Positions 1-9,515 of a stretch of 64,000 nt of DNA are shown here, piece after piece. The notes under the pieces are model-generated. The model saw nothing but the letters and a program-made list of their open reading frames with translations. It was not told where the DNA came from and did not search any database. Positions within the stretch are counted from its first letter, which is position 1, and each line of letters opens with the position of its first letter. The translations under genes were made by a program, and so were the position numbers. This DNA is from an uncultured Gemmatimonadota bacterium. Lineage in GTDB: Bacteria; Gemmatimonadota; Gemmatimonadetes; Gemmatimonadales; Gemmatimonadaceae. The stretch spans positions 3,369-67,368 of the forward strand of contig CAMLIT010000008.1 in assembly GCA_946480295.1 (NCBI GenBank). Reading direction: 5' to 3'.

Positions 1-1261
1 TGTTCGAGATCCCGCGCTGGTTGAACGAGCGGATGAGGCTTCCCCCCGCCGTCAGCGTCAGCTTGTTGCCGACCGCCTGGTCGATGTTCACGCGCATCGA
101 TTGGTGTCGTGCGCCCGTGTTCTCGGCGATGCCGTGATCCTGCTTGTCCGTCGCCGAGAGGAAGTACTTCGTCGTCTCGACGCCGCCGCTCAGCGTCGCC
201 GTCGACTCGAGCGACGGCGTCGTGCGGCCGTACAGCTCGCCGATGTAGTCGTAGTACGGGCAGTGCGTGGCCGTGCACGCCGCCTCGGCCGCCGCCGCAC
301 CCGCCGGGTTGCCGCACTGGCTCGGGTCACGGATCAGCGTCCCCGTCGAGTCGATCGGGCAGCCGACGTAGCCGTCGACGAGCACCGTGCTGTCGTTCGC
401 GAAGTGCCGCAGCCCGCGGTTCCGGATGAGCTGGTACGTGCCGAGCCGCTGCGTGAAGTTGAAGCGGGGCGCGCCGCTGCGGCCGCGCTTCGTCGTGATG
501 ATCACGACGCCGTTCGTCGCCTGCGAGCCGTAGATCGCCGACGCGACCGAGCCCTTGAGGACCTCGACGTTCTCGATGTCCGCCGGGTTGATGTCCGCCA
601 GACGATTCGTGCCGTTCTCCTCGCCCGAGTTCAGCGAGCCGGTGATGCTCGACTGGCCGTTGGACTGGAGGTCGTTGGAGATGTTGACGCCGTCCACGAC
701 GATGAGCGGATCGATGCGGCCGAGGAGCGACGAGGCGCCGCGGATCTGGATCTGCCCGCCGCCGCCGGGGGCGCCGTTGTTGAGATTGATCGAGGCGCCG
801 AGGACCTTCCCCTGCAGCGCCGACTCGAGGGTCTGCGCCGGCACGCGCTCGAGCTGATCGGCGTTGACCTCGCTGACCGCGGAGGTCGCGTTGCTGCGCT
901 CGATCGTCGTCGCCGCGCCGGTGACGGTCACGCCCTCGAGCTTCAGGACGTCCTTCACGAGGGCGAAGTTGACGGTGGACTCGTTCGCCGCGAGCCGGTG
1001 GGTCTGGCGCTTGTAGCCGAGCGCGCGAACCATGAGGGTGACGTCGCCGCCACTCCGGATGCGAAGGTGGTACTCGCCCTTCTGGTCCGTCCGAGCTCCG
1101 ACGAGTTGACCGACCACGCCGACCGAGATGTCCGGCAACGGCGCGCCGGTGGCTGCTTCGGTGATTCTGCCGGTGACCTCCCGCTGCTGCTGGGCCCGGG
1201 CCGTCACCGGCACGGCGAGCACCAGAAGCGAGGCGGTCGCTCCTAGAATGAACCTGCGCAC
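1..1261 (-). CDS. SusC/RagA-type TonB-dependent outer-membrane protein (N-terminal part)
   Basis: The gene leaves the window at its left edge, so only about the first 420 residues are visible. It starts with GTG (1261-1259), four bases after a strong AGGAGG ribosome site. The product has a signal peptide ending in VTARA, a carboxypeptidase-D-like regulatory domain (about residues 28-110, RITEAATGAPLP) and a TonB plug with the SusC-type signature DIENVEVLKGSVASAIYG followed by ITTKRG. Family members are outer-membrane importers of oligosaccharides or peptides energised by TonB and usually pair with a SusD lipoprotein, which would lie outside this window. The substrate cannot be read from this part. 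It is divergent from thrB. Confidence 0.9.
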   Translation of the reverse strand, partial: MRRFILGATASLLVLAVPVTARAQQQREVTGRITEAATGAPLPDISVGVVGQLVGARTDQKGEYHLRIRSGGDVTLMVRALGYKRQTHRLAANESTVNFALVKDVLKLEGVTVTGAATTIERSNATSAVSEVNADQLERVPAQTLESALQGKVLGASINLNNGAPGGGGQIQIRGASSLLGRIDPLIVVDGVNISNDLQSNGQSSITGSLNSGEENGTNRLADINPADIENVEVLKGSVASAIYGSQATNGVVIITTKRGRSGAPRFNFTQRLGTYQLIRNRGLRHFANDSTVLVDGYVGCPIDSTGTLIRDPSQCGNPAGAAAAEAACTATHCPYYDYIGELYGRTTPSLESTATLSGGVETTKYFLSATDKQDHGIAENTGARHQSMRVNIDQAVGNKLTLTAGGSLIRSFNQRGISN

Positions 1262-1631
1262 AAACCCTCCTCTGAGGTGGTGGATCGACTACGCCCGGAC
1301 GCCGGCGGGGAAAGGCGCTCGGGGACTTGCAACAGGGGGTACTTCGCTGGTCAATGCGACACCGGCGCACGTCGGCTGACATGCGCGCGCGAGATCGCAC
1401 CCATCGTCGGGCGAGGGTCGTGCGGCCGTTCGGTTGTGGTCTCCGGTGGCGCCAGGCGGGGGCTGCATCCAATGAACAGCGACTTCGTTGGGCCGCTATA
1501 CTACGCGCGGTGCACTGGCTGTCAACACTTCCAGCCACCCCCCGGGTCACATTTTTTTCGCGAACCATATCGGGTATTTGTCGCGAATCGCGACGAATTC
1601 CTCTTGCCCGGCCCGCGCTATCATTACAGCC
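1262..1631. other. intergenic region between divergent susC-like gene and thrB
   Basis: This 370-base stretch has no convincing gene. It is less GC-rich than its surroundings near 1545-1630 and must hold the promoters of both flanking genes. I see no clean -35/-10 pair; TATACT at 1497-1502 is a possible -10 for thrB with no matching -35. The only clear structure is the palindrome at 1580-1594. Confidence 0.5.
1580..1594. promoter_or_regulatory. palindrome GTCGCGA-A-TCGCGAC upstream of thrB
   Basis: Two perfect 7-base arms surround one base, centred about 45 bases before the thrB ATG and just after a run of seven T. The size and position suit a dimeric repressor site for the threonine genes. 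No regulator is encoded nearby, so the role is a guess. Confidence 0.3.
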
Positions 1632-2618
1632 ATGACCTCCGCACCGGGCGTTCGCGCCCGCGCCTACGCCCCTGGCAGCATCGGCAACATCGGCCCCGGC
1701 CTCGACGTCCTGGGGTGCGCGCTCACGGGCGCCGGCGACGTCGTCGAGGCGACCCGCGTCGCCGGCCGCGGCGTCCACGTCCGCGAGCCCGGGCATCCCG
1801 ACCTGCCGAGCGATTCCGGCCGCCACGCCTCCGCCATCGCCGCCTCGGCGGTGCTGCGGATGGCCGACCGCGAGGACGTCGGGCTCGCGCTCGACGTCCA
1901 CAAGGGACTCCCGCTCGCCGGCGGCCAGGGGGGAAGCGCCTCCTCCGCCGTCGCCGGCGCGGTCGCCACCAACGCCCTCCTCGGGGAGCCGCTCGAGAGG
2001 ATCCAGCTCCTCGACGCCGCCCTCGAGGCGGAGTCGCGGGTCGCCGGGCGGCATGCCGACAACGTCGCCCCGATCCTCCTCGGCGGGATCGTCCTCGTAC
2101 GCGCCGTCGACCCGCTCGACGTGATCCCGATTCCCGTCCCGACCGCGCTGCACGTCGTGCTCGTCGAGCCGGCGCAGCGCCTGACGACGCGCGAGTCCCG
2201 CGCGGTGCTCCCGGCCTCGGTCGACCGCGCGACCGCCCTCCAGCAGGCGGCGAACGTGGCGGCGATGGTGGCGGCCTTCATGTCGGGCGACCTCGCCCTG
2301 CTCGCCCGCGCGCTCGACGACCGCATCGCCGAGCCCGCGCGCGCGCCGCTGCTCCGCGGCTTTCCCGAGGCCAAGGCGGCGGCGCTCGCCGCCGGGGCCC
2401 TCGGCTGCTCGATCTCCGGCGCCGGTCCGACCAGCTTCGCCTTCGCGCCTGACGAGTCCGCCGCCGAGCGTATCGCCGCGGCGATGGCCGCCGCCTATGG
2501 CGAGCAGGGGGTCGCCGCGCGGGCGCGCATCGCGCGCATCGACGAACGCGGCGCCCACGTCGAGCTGCTCGTCACGGAATCGGCCGCCCCCGCCGCGCGA
2601 GGCACGACGGGGCGATGA
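1632..2618 (+). CDS. thrB: homoserine kinase
   Basis: A cytosolic GHMP-family kinase that phosphorylates L-homoserine with ATP, the step before threonine synthase. The N-terminus shows the family pattern GSIGNIGPGLDVLG (substrate side) and a glycine/serine-rich ATP loop PLAGGQGGSASSA near residue 100; the C-terminal GHMP motif is GCSISGAGPTSFAF. At 328 residues it is of usual length. The ATG at 1632 is chosen because it starts directly at the conserved N-terminus; an in-frame upstream extension is not conserved-looking. Its stop overlaps the thrC start (ATGA), so the two are translationally coupled. thrA and an asd gene are not in the window. Confidence 0.93.
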   Translation: MTSAPGVRARAYAPGSIGNIGPGLDVLGCALTGAGDVVEATRVAGRGVHVREPGHPDLPSDSGRHASAIAASAVLRMADREDVGLALDVHKGLPLAGGQGGSASSAVAGAVATNALLGEPLERIQLLDAALEAESRVAGRHADNVAPILLGGIVLVRAVDPLDVIPIPVPTALHVVLVEPAQRLTTRESRAVLPASVDRATALQQAANVAAMVAAFMSGDLALLARALDDRIAEPARAPLLRGFPEAKAAALAAGALGCSISGAGPTSFAFAPDESAAERIAAAMAAAYGEQGVAARARIARIDERGAHVELLVTESAAPAARGTTGR

Positions 2619-3928
2619 CCACCGCCGCCGCCTCGACGACCCAGCGCTGCGACCGCTGCGGCCTCGAGCAGCCCGAGCTCGCCTCGGTCGCGAGCTGCCC
2701 GTCCTGCGGCGGGCTCCTCTCCATCGTGCACGACGTCTCGCTCCCGGCCGCCGCGCTCCGCGCGCGCTTCGCCGCGCGCTCACCCCTCGCGCGATCGCCG
2801 CATGCCTCCGGCGTCTGGCGCTACCAGGAGCTGGTGATGCCCAACGTGGCGCCGGAGGCGATCGTCACCCAGCCGGAGGGGAACACGCCCCTCGTCTGGC
2901 GGGAGGCGATCGCGCGCTACGCCGGCTGCGAGCGGCTCCTCGTCAAGCACGAAGGGCAGAACCCGACGGGATCGTTCAAGGACCGCGGGATGACGGTGGG
3001 GATCACCCAGGCGCGGCGCATCGGCGCGCGGGCGGTCGCCTGCGCGTCCACGGGCAACACGTCGTCGTCGCTCGCCGCGTACGCGGCGGAAGCGGGCATC
3101 CCCGCGCTCGTCTTCGTGCCGGCCGGCCAGGTGGCGCTCGGCAAGCTCACCCAGACCCTCGCGTATGGCGCGACGACGCTGCTCGTGCGCGGCGACTTCG
3201 ACGCCTGTCTCGCCCTCGCTCGGCAGGCGAGCGCCGAGCTGGGGATCTACCTCGTCAACTCGATCAACCCGTACCGCATCGAGGGACAGAAGACGATCGT
3301 GCTCGAGCTGCTCCAGCAGCTCGACTGGGATCCGCCCGACTGGATCGCGCTGCCGGCGGGGAACCTCGGCAACACGGCGGCGTTCGGCAAGGCGCTCGCC
3401 GAGGCGCACGCGCTCGGCCTCATCCCGCGCGTGCCGCGCCTCGCGGCGATCCAGGCCGCGGGCGCCGCGCCGTTCGCGCAGGCGTTCGCCGAGGACTTCG
3501 CGACGCGCCGCACCGTGCACGCCGAGACCGTCGCGACGGCGATCCGCATCGGCGCCCCCGCCTCGTGGGACCGCGCCGTGCGCGCCATCCGCGACACCGA
3601 CGGCATCGTACACGCGGTGAGCGACGACGCGATCCTCGACGCCAAGGCGGTGATCGACGCCGCGGGCATCGGCTGCGAGCCGGCGAGCGCGGCGAGCGTC
3701 GCCGGCGTGCGCGCCCTCGTCGAGCGCGGCGTGATCGCGCCAAACGAGCGCGTCGCGTGCGTGCTCACCGGGCACGTGCTGAAGGACCCGGGGATCCTCG
3801 TCCGCTACCACCAGGAGACGTCCCCCGTGCCGGCGCGCGCGAACCGGCCGGTGGAGATCGAGGGGCGGGTGGAGGAGGTGAGGGGGGTGATGGAGAGGGA
3901 CGAGGGACGAGGGACGAGGGACGAGTAG
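2615..3928 (+). CDS. thrC: threonine synthase
   Basis: This PLP enzyme converts O-phosphohomoserine to threonine. Visible features are an N-terminal zinc-ribbon-like pair (RCDRCG and CPSCGG, residues 9-31), the PLP-lysine segment NPTGSFKDRG near residue 120, the CASTGNTSSSLAAYA phosphate-binding loop and a late AGNLGN motif. It overlaps thrB by four bases. The final residues (RDEGRGTRDE) are not family sequence: they are encoded by a GGGACGA heptamer array at 3897-3924, which seems to have replaced or extended the original C-terminus. The rest is 437 residues, usual for the family. Confidence 0.93.
   Translation: MTTAAASTTQRCDRCGLEQPELASVASCPSCGGLLSIVHDVSLPAAALRARFAARSPLARSPHASGVWRYQELVMPNVAPEAIVTQPEGNTPLVWREAIARYAGCERLLVKHEGQNPTGSFKDRGMTVGITQARRIGARAVACASTGNTSSSLAAYAAEAGIPALVFVPAGQVALGKLTQTLAYGATTLLVRGDFDACLALARQASAELGIYLVNSINPYRIEGQKTIVLELLQQLDWDPPDWIALPAGNLGNTAAFGKALAEAHALGLIPRVPRLAAIQAAGAAPFAQAFAEDFATRRTVHAETVATAIRIGAPASWDRAVRAIRDTDGIVHAVSDDAILDAKAVIDAAGIGCEPASAASVAGVRALVERGVIAPNERVACVLTGHVLKDPGILVRYHQETSPVPARANRPVEIEGRVEEVRGVMERDEGRGTRDE
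3897..3924 (+). repeat. heptamer array, 4 x GGGACGA, inside the 3' end of thrC
   Basis: Four perfect GGGACGA units read through in frame at the end of thrC and stop three bases before the TAG. The G3-N4 spacing matches a four-tract quadruplex pattern. The same design recurs at many gene borders of this window. Confidence 0.9.
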
Positions 3929-3960
3929 GGGCGCGGGGCGCGGGACGACGTGCTTAGTCG

Positions 3961-4024
3961 TTGGTTCGTGGCGAGCCGCTCGGGATGCGTCTGGTGGCGT
4001 CCCGAGCGGCTCGCCACGAACCAA
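3961..4024. terminator. perfect 25-bp inverted repeat between convergent thrC and patatin gene
   Basis: The arms 3961-3985 and 4000-4024 are exactly complementary over 25 bases (starting TTGGTTCGTGGCGAGCCGCT) with a 14-base loop. It lies between the thrC stop and the patatin stop (4027-4025), which abuts the right arm. There is no T tract, so if it terminates transcription it does so as a hairpin in both directions. It could also be a copy of a dispersed palindromic repeat. Confidence 0.75.
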
Positions 4025-4924
4025 TCACTTACCACCAATCACGTCGCTGCTCGTCCCGCGTCCCGCGTCGCTCAGAAACGCCTCCACCTCCTCCCACTTC
4101 CCCTCCGCCTCCCGCTCCCCCATCGCGATCGTCGCCTGGAGCAGGTCGGGCGCGGTGTAGTCCCAGCGGGTGATCGGCGTCGGCTCGCTCGGCGCGACGT
4201 AGAGCCGGTTGCCGTGACGGCCGAGCAGCCCGGGGGCGTAGGGGCGCGTCAGCAGCACGAGGTTGCGACGCACGCCGGGGAGATCGTCGGCGGCGAAGGC
4301 GGGGACGTTGTCGACCATGCCGCCGTCGAGCAGCGCTTGCCCGCGGAAGCGGCCGAGCGGCGTGAAAGGAGGCGTCGCCGACGACGCGAGGATGAGCGCC
4401 GTGAGCTCCTCGGCGTCGCGGCACTCGCGCGCGTCGACGAGCACCGGCGTGAAGCCGAGCCGCCGACTCCACTCCGGATGCACCCGGCCGCGCAGCGCGC
4501 GCTCGAGCGAGTAGACGGAGATGCCGAGCGCCACGGCGACCGACGTCGGCAGCAGCGACGGGAACGCGGCGGCGAGCACGTGGATCGGAAAGGGCTGCAA
4601 CCGGACGCGCTCGAAGCCGCCGTCGGCGAAGGTGTGGAGCAGCGTGTCGCGGTAGATCGCCCCGTGCGGCGCCGGAGTCTCGCCGCGGAGCACGCGGCGC
4701 CAATCGAGATTCCGCGTGATCCCCTCGCGGCGTGCGCGCCAGAACACCCCGGCCTCCTCCGCGCGGCCGGCGAGGATCATGGTGATGACACAGGCGCCGG
4801 CGCTGCACGCGACGACAGCGGCGGTCCTCGGGAGCAGCCGCTCGCCCCAGCGGTTCATCAGCCCGAGCTGGTAGAACGCGCGGTTGCCGCCGCCGGCGAA
4901 GGTGAGGGCGAGATCGCGGGTCAT
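4025..4924 (-). CDS. patatin-like phospholipase
   Basis: A lipid acyl hydrolase with the patatin Ser-Asp dyad. The oxyanion loop GGGNRAFYQLG begins at residue 11, the nucleophile lies in ACSAGA near residue 42 (the usual first glycine of GxSxG is alanine here), and the catalytic aspartate is in LLDGGMVDN. There is no signal peptide, so it is likely cytosolic or delivered to the inner membrane face. At 299 residues it is a stand-alone patatin domain. It ends against the 3961-4024 hairpin and is convergent with thrC. The lipid substrate is unknown. Confidence 0.85.
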   Translation of the reverse strand: MTRDLALTFAGGGNRAFYQLGLMNRWGERLLPRTAAVVACSAGACVITMILAGRAEEAGVFWRARREGITRNLDWRRVLRGETPAPHGAIYRDTLLHTFADGGFERVRLQPFPIHVLAAAFPSLLPTSVAVALGISVYSLERALRGRVHPEWSRRLGFTPVLVDARECRDAEELTALILASSATPPFTPLGRFRGQALLDGGMVDNVPAFAADDLPGVRRNLVLLTRPYAPGLLGRHGNRLYVAPSEPTPITRWDYTAPDLLQATIAMGEREAEGKWEEVEAFLSDAGRGTSSDVIGGK

Positions 4925-4981
4925 CCGAGGAGAATCCGAGAGGGAGACGGGCGGAGACCGAACCCGGGCGCGGCGCGTGTC

Positions 4982-5081
4982 GTCATCCCGAGCGCAGCGA
5001 GGGATCTGCTCTCCGTCGGCGGTGGCTCGTCACAGGCGCGCGGAAGGTAGGTCCCTCGTCGCTTCGCTCTCTCGGGATGAC
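4982..5081. mobile_element. REP/MITE-like inverted-repeat element (short form)
   Basis: A 100-bp element bounded by GTCATCCCGAG... and its inverse ...CTCTCGGGATGAC (left arm 4982-5004, right arm 5052-5081, imperfect with a few gaps). The inner part contains CTCTCCGTCGGCGGTGGC and GCGCGGAAGGTAG, both closely matched in the longer element at 10734-10931. It sits between the patatin start and the paaZ stop (5085), which it almost touches. Confidence 0.8.
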
Positions 5082-5084
5082 AGG

Positions 5085-7205
5085 TCAGGTGGCGCTCTCT
5101 GGACTCCGTTCTCCCTCCCGCCTGACGAGCGTCAAGATCGTGTACACCGCCACGACCTCCTCCGCCTGGTTCCGCACCTCGACATCCCACGCCACGACTC
5201 CCTGCGGGATTCCGTCGGCCGGCGTCTCCTTCACCGCCTTCGACTTGCAGGTGAGCCGCGCCTGGATCGTGTCGCCGATGTACACCGGCTTCGTGAAGCG
5301 GAGGTTCTCCATGCCGTAGTTGGCGAGCACCGGCCCCGGCGCGGGATCCACGAACAGCCCGGCCGCCGCGGAGAGGACGAAGTAGCCGTGCGCCACGCGC
5401 CGCTCGAAGAGCGACTCCTTCGCCGCGATGTCGTCCATGTGGGCGTAGAAGAAGTCGCCGCTGATCCCCGCGAAGTTCACGACGTCGGCCTCGGTGACCG
5501 TCCGGCGATGCGTCACGAGCGTCTCGCCGATCTCCAGCTCGTCGAAGTACTTCCGGAACGGGTGCACGCGATCCTGCTTCTGCTCCGCGCCGGGAAGGTA
5601 CTCGTCGGTGATGTGCATCAGCGTCGTCGGCGAGCCCTGGAGCGCGGTGCGCTGCATGTAGTGCATGACGCCGCGGATGCCGCCCATCTCCTCGCCGCCG
5701 CCGGCGCGGCCCGGCCCGCCGTGCACGAGGTGCGGGAGGGGCGAGCCGTGTCCCGTGGACTCCTTCGCGCTGTGCCGATCGAGGAGCATGAGGCGGCCAT
5801 GATACGCCGCGGTGCCGAGCGCCACCTGGCGCGCGACGCGGTCGTCCGCCGTGAACAGCGAGCCCACGAGGCTGCCGCGGCCGCGCTTCGCCAGCTCGAT
5901 CGCCTCGTCGACGTCGCGGTACGGCATCACCGTGTTGACCGGCCCGAAGGCTTCGATGTCGTGCGGTTCGCTGTGCGCGAGCGGGTCGTGCGAGTAGAAG
6001 AGGAGCGCCGGGAAGAAGGCGCCCTTCTGCGGATCCCCGCCGAGCACGTCGAAGCGATCGGGATCGCCGTAGACCAGCTCCGCGCCGCGACGGATCTTCT
6101 CCACGCTCTCGCGCACCGCCTGCACCTGCGAGCGGCCGGCGAGTGGCCCCATGCGCACGCCCTCGACCGCGGGATCGCCGAGGATCGTGGTGGCGAGCCG
6201 CTTCTGGAGCGCCGTCATGACGTCGCCGACGAGCGGCTCCGGTACCAGTGTACGGCGGATGGCGGTGCACTTCTGTCCCGCCTTCACCGTCATCTCCTTC
6301 ACGACCTCCTTCACGAAGAGGTCGAACTCCTCCGTCCCCGGCACCGCGTCGGGGCCGAGCATGGAGTAGTTGAGCGAGTCCGCCTCCTGGTTGAAGCGCA
6401 CGTTGTGCGCGACGAGGTTCGGCGTCTGGCGCAGCATGCGCCCGGTCTCGGCGGAGCCGGTGAAGGCGACGGCGCACTGCTCGTCGAGATGGTCCAGGAG
6501 GTCGCCGGTGCTGCCGCAGAGGAGCTGGATCGCGCCCTCGGGGAAGATCCGCGAGTCGACCATCGCGCGGAACACCGCCTCGGTGAGGAAGGAGGTGAGC
6601 GTCGCCGGCTTCACGATCGCCGGCACGCCGGCGAGGAGCGTCGGCGCCAGCTTCTCGAGCATCCCCCAGACGGGGAAGTTGAAGGCGTTGATGTGGACGG
6701 CGACGCCCTCGAGCGGCACGCAGATGTGGCGGCCGACGAAGGTGCCCCCCTTCGACAGCGGCTCCATCGGCCCGTCGATGTGGAAGGTCTCGTCAGGCAG
6801 CTCGCGGCGTCCCTTGGACGCGTAGACGAAGAAGGTGCCGATGCCGCCGTCGATGTCGATCCACGAGTCGCCCTTCGTCGCGCCCGTCGCCGCGCTGATC
6901 GGGTAGAAGTCGTCCTTCCGCGCCATGAGATGCTTCGCCATCGCCTTCAGCATCAGCGCGCGCTGGTGGAAGGTCATCCGGCGCAGCGCGGGGCCGCCGA
7001 CGCGGCGCGCGTACTCCACCATCCCGGCGAAGTCGATGCCGCGGCTGGACGCCTCGGCGATCCTCTCGCCGGTGACGGCATGGAACAGCTCCGTGGCCGG
7101 CCCGGTCCCCTCGACCCACTCGCCCTGGACGTAGCTCTGCAGGCGACGGGAGCCGACGCTCGACGGAGCCTGCGGAAGGCGGACAGCGGACTGCGGATTG
7201 CTCAT
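5085..7205 (-). CDS. paaZ: bifunctional oxepin-CoA hydrolase / semialdehyde dehydrogenase
   Basis: PaaZ opens oxepin-CoA by its C-terminal MaoC-like hydratase and oxidises the resulting aldehyde to 3-oxo-5,6-dehydrosuberyl-CoA by its N-terminal aldehyde dehydrogenase domain. Residues 1-520 are the dehydrogenase: [17 protein letters not shown], the catalytic Glu in FNQEADSLN and the catalytic Cys in [10 protein letters not shown]. Residues about 540-690 are the MaoC hot-dog domain, with [11 protein letters not shown] as hydratase motif. The length of 706 residues suits the two-domain enzyme. The start overlaps the paaY stop (ATGA). It is the last gene of the paaG-H-I-J-Y-Z run. Confidence 0.95.
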   Translation of the reverse strand: MSNPQSAVRLPQAPSSVGSRRLQSYVQGEWVEGTGPATELFHAVTGERIAEASSRGIDFAGMVEYARRVGGPALRRMTFHQRALMLKAMAKHLMARKDDFYPISAATGATKGDSWIDIDGGIGTFFVYASKGRRELPDETFHIDGPMEPLSKGGTFVGRHICVPLEGVAVHINAFNFPVWGMLEKLAPTLLAGVPAIVKPATLTSFLTEAVFRAMVDSRIFPEGAIQLLCGSTGDLLDHLDEQCAVAFTGSAETGRMLRQTPNLVAHNVRFNQEADSLNYSMLGPDAVPGTEEFDLFVKEVVKEMTVKAGQKCTAIRRTLVPEPLVGDVMTALQKRLATTILGDPAVEGVRMGPLAGRSQVQAVRESVEKIRRGAELVYGDPDRFDVLGGDPQKGAFFPALLFYSHDPLAHSEPHDIEAFGPVNTVMPYRDVDEAIELAKRGRGSLVGSLFTADDRVARQVALGTAAYHGRLMLLDRHSAKESTGHGSPLPHLVHGGPGRAGGGEEMGGIRGVMHYMQRTALQGSPTTLMHITDEYLPGAEQKQDRVHPFRKYFDELEIGETLVTHRRTVTEADVVNFAGISGDFFYAHMDDIAAKESLFERRVAHGYFVLSAAAGLFVDPAPGPVLANYGMENLRFTKPVYIGDTIQARLTCKSKAVKETPADGIPQGVVAWDVEVRNQAEEVVAVYTILTLVRREGERSPESAT

Positions 7206-7822
7206 CGATCGTTCTCTCTCGTCTCGTGCCAGGTTCGGTAATCGGCCGCCTGGGCCGCGACGCGCTCGGCGTGGTCGGGGGGCAGGGCGCGCAGCGGCTC
7301 GCACGGCCGGAGCGACGCGTACAGCCGCGCCGGCAGCCCCTGGTAGAGCCGCGTCCCGTCGGTCTTCCACGCGAGCATCTCGTCGGTGACGTCCTTCACG
7401 ATCCGCGCCGGGTTGCCGACGACGACCTTCCGCGCCGGGACGTGCATCTCGCTCGGCACGAAGCACAGCGCGCCGACGATGCACTCCGGCCCGATGACCG
7501 CGTCGTCGAGGATGACCGCACCGATGCCGATGAGCGAGTTCCGCCCGATGCGCCCGCCGTGGACGACGGAGCCGTGTCCCAGGTGCGCGCTCGCCTCGAG
7601 CACCACCGTCGTCCCCGGGAACATGTGGATGACGCAGTTCTCCTGCACGTTGCAGCCGTCCTCGATGACGATCCCGCCCCAGTCCCCGCGGATCGCCGCG
7701 CCCGGGCCGATGTAGACGTCGGCGCCGATCACCACGTTGCCGGTGACGGTGGCGTTCGGGTGGACGAACGAGGATTCGTGGACGACGGGGCGGAATCCCT
7801 CGAATTCGAAGATGTTGGGCAT
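7202..7822 (-). CDS. paaY: gamma-carbonic-anhydrase-like hexapeptide protein PaaY
   Basis: A left-handed beta-helix protein of the PaaY family; members act as thioesterases on dead-end ring-opened CoA esters in phenylacetate degradation. Hexapeptide repeats run through residues 20-140 ([20 protein letters not shown]), and the metal-site pattern with histidines in NCVIHMFPG and [12 protein letters not shown] is visible. The ATG at 7822 is used; a GTG at 7828 overlaps the thiolase stop (GTGA) and is equally possible. The end overlaps paaZ by four bases. 206 residues is a typical length. Confidence 0.93.
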   Translation of the reverse strand: MPNIFEFEGFRPVVHESSFVHPNATVTGNVVIGADVYIGPGAAIRGDWGGIVIEDGCNVQENCVIHMFPGTTVVLEASAHLGHGSVVHGGRIGRNSLIGIGAVILDDAVIGPECIVGALCFVPSEMHVPARKVVVGNPARIVKDVTDEMLAWKTDGTRLYQGLPARLYASLRPCEPLRALPPDHAERVAAQAADYRTWHETRENDR

Positions 7823-7824
7823 GC

Positions 7825-9036
7825 TCACACTCGCTCCAGCACCACCGCCATCCCCTGCCCCACCCCGATGCACATCGTGCACAGGGCGTACCGCTCGCCG
7901 CGCTGCTCGAGCTCGAGCGCCGCGGTGAGGAGCAGCCGGGCGCCGGACATGCCTAACGGGTGGCCGAGGGCGATCGCACCGCCGTTCGGGTTGACGCGCG
8001 GGTCGTCGTCCGGGATGCCCAGCTCGCGCAGGCACGCCAGCGACTGCGCGGCGAACGCCTCGTTCAGCTCGATCACGGCCATGTCGTCGAGCGAGAGCTT
8101 GGCCAGCTCCAGCGCGCGGCGCGTCGCCGGCACGGGACCCATGCCCATGATCCGCGGCTCGACGCCCGCCGCCGCCGCCGCCACCACCCGCGCCTTCGGC
8201 GCGAGGCCGTGCCGCTTCAGCCCCGCCTCCGACGCGACGAGCAGCGCGGCGGCGCCGTCGTTCAACCCCGACGAGTTCCCGGCCGTGACGGAGCCCTTGC
8301 CGTCCGTGCGGAAGGCCGGGCGCAGCTTCGCCAGCACCTCGAGCGTGGTGTCCGGGCGGAGGAACTCGTCCTCGCTCACGACCTTCGGTGCGCCCTTCCG
8401 CTGCGGGATCTCCACCGGCGCGATCTCGCGCGCGAGGCGGCCCCCGGCGCGCGCCGCCGCCGCCTTCTGCTGCGAGCGCAGCGCGAAGCAGTCCTGGTCC
8501 GCGCGCGTCACGCCGTACTGCTCGGCGACGTTCTCCGCCGTCTGCCCCATCGAGTCCGTGCCGTAGCGCTCCTTCATCCGCGGGTTGACGAAGCGCCAGC
8601 CCAGGCTCGTGTCGAACAGCTCCATGTCGCGCCCGAACGGCTTCGCGCTCTTCGACAGGACGTAGGGCGCGCGCGTCATGCTCTCCACGCCGCCGGCGAC
8701 GAAGAGGTCCCCCTCGCCGAGCTTGACCTGCCGCGCCGCGTGCGCCACCGCGCTCATCCCCGACGCGCAGAGCCGGTTCACCGTCTCCCCCGGCACCGAC
8801 GCGGGCAGCCCGGCGAGGAGGAGCGCCATGCGCGCGACGTTGCGGTTGTCCTCGCCCGCCTGGTTGGCGCAGCCGAGGATCACGTCCGTGACCGCGGCGC
8901 GGTCGAGCGACGGATGCCGCTCGAGCAGCGTCGCGATCGCGTGCGCCGCGAGGTCGTCGGCGCGCACCTCGCCGAGCGCGCCGCCGAGATTGCCGATCGG
9001 CGAGCGGATGCCGTCGACGATGTATGCCTGGTTCAT
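7825..9036 (-). CDS. paaJ: 3-oxoadipyl-CoA / 3-oxo-5,6-dehydrosuberyl-CoA thiolase
   Basis: A degradative thiolase that cleaves the beta-ketoacyl-CoA products of the paa pathway with CoA. The acylated cysteine is in [10 protein letters not shown] (near residue 90), the catalytic histidine in [10 protein letters not shown] and the proton-transfer cysteine in [12 protein letters not shown] at the C-terminus; the NEAFAAQ motif is also present. The length of 403 residues is standard. The start overlaps the end of paaI (ATGA) and the end abuts paaY. The Leu codon in HPLG is the rare TTA, part of a GCCTAACG word discussed under findings. Confidence 0.95.
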   Translation of the reverse strand: MNQAYIVDGIRSPIGNLGGALGEVRADDLAAHAIATLLERHPSLDRAAVTDVILGCANQAGEDNRNVARMALLLAGLPASVPGETVNRLCASGMSAVAHAARQVKLGEGDLFVAGGVESMTRAPYVLSKSAKPFGRDMELFDTSLGWRFVNPRMKERYGTDSMGQTAENVAEQYGVTRADQDCFALRSQQKAAAARAGGRLAREIAPVEIPQRKGAPKVVSEDEFLRPDTTLEVLAKLRPAFRTDGKGSVTAGNSSGLNDGAAALLVASEAGLKRHGLAPKARVVAAAAAGVEPRIMGMGPVPATRRALELAKLSLDDMAVIELNEAFAAQSLACLRELGIPDDDPRVNPNGGAIALGHPLGMSGARLLLTAALELEQRGERYALCTMCIGVGQGMAVVLERV

Positions 9037-9515
9037 GTGCTGTCCGGTTCCGGAAAGAAGGGCCGGCTCGTGCGGTACACCGTGCCGCGGAAGAGCGCGA
9101 CGACGACGCCGTTCTGGTTCCGCACGGTGACGCGGTAGAAGGCGAGCCGGTTGGTCTCGCTCTCCTCCGCCGCCTCCGCCGTGAGCACGTCGCCCGCGTG
9201 GATCGGCGCCGGGTAGCTGATGGCGTTGTCGATGCTCATCGTCACCCGGCCGTGCGTGTTCGACGCGAAGGCGAGCGCGCTGTCGGCCACGGCGTAGGTC
9301 ACGCCGCCATGGCAGACGCCGAAGCCGTTGAGCATGTCCTGCCGCACCGTGACCTGGACGGTGGCGCGGCGCGGGTGGACCTCGAGAAGTGTAATACCCA
9401 GCCACGCGCTGAATGCATCCTTCTCCAGCATCGCGCCGACCACTCGCTCGGCGAGCTGCTGCTCGACCTCCTCGACGAGGCGCGTCGGCTCGGCGCCCCC
9501 ACGCGGCGCGCTCAT
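9033..9515 (-). CDS. paaI: hydroxyphenylacetyl-CoA thioesterase PaaI
   Basis: A hot-dog fold thioesterase that hydrolyses hydroxylated phenylacetyl-CoA dead-end products and so frees CoA. Family residues are seen in GFGVCHGGVTYAVADSA (catalytic Asp on the long helix) and HGRVTMSIDN; the C-terminal strand is NGVVVALFRGTVYR. The 160-residue length is usual, with an N-terminal extension of about 15 residues. Both ends overlap neighbours by four bases (paaH and paaJ), so the whole block is one coupled transcript. Confidence 0.93.
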   Translation of the reverse strand: MSAPRGGAEPTRLVEEVEQQLAERVVGAMLEKDAFSAWLGITLLEVHPRRATVQVTVRQDMLNGFGVCHGGVTYAVADSALAFASNTHGRVTMSIDNAISYPAPIHAGDVLTAEAAEESETNRLAFYRVTVRNQNGVVVALFRGTVYRTSRPFFPEPDST

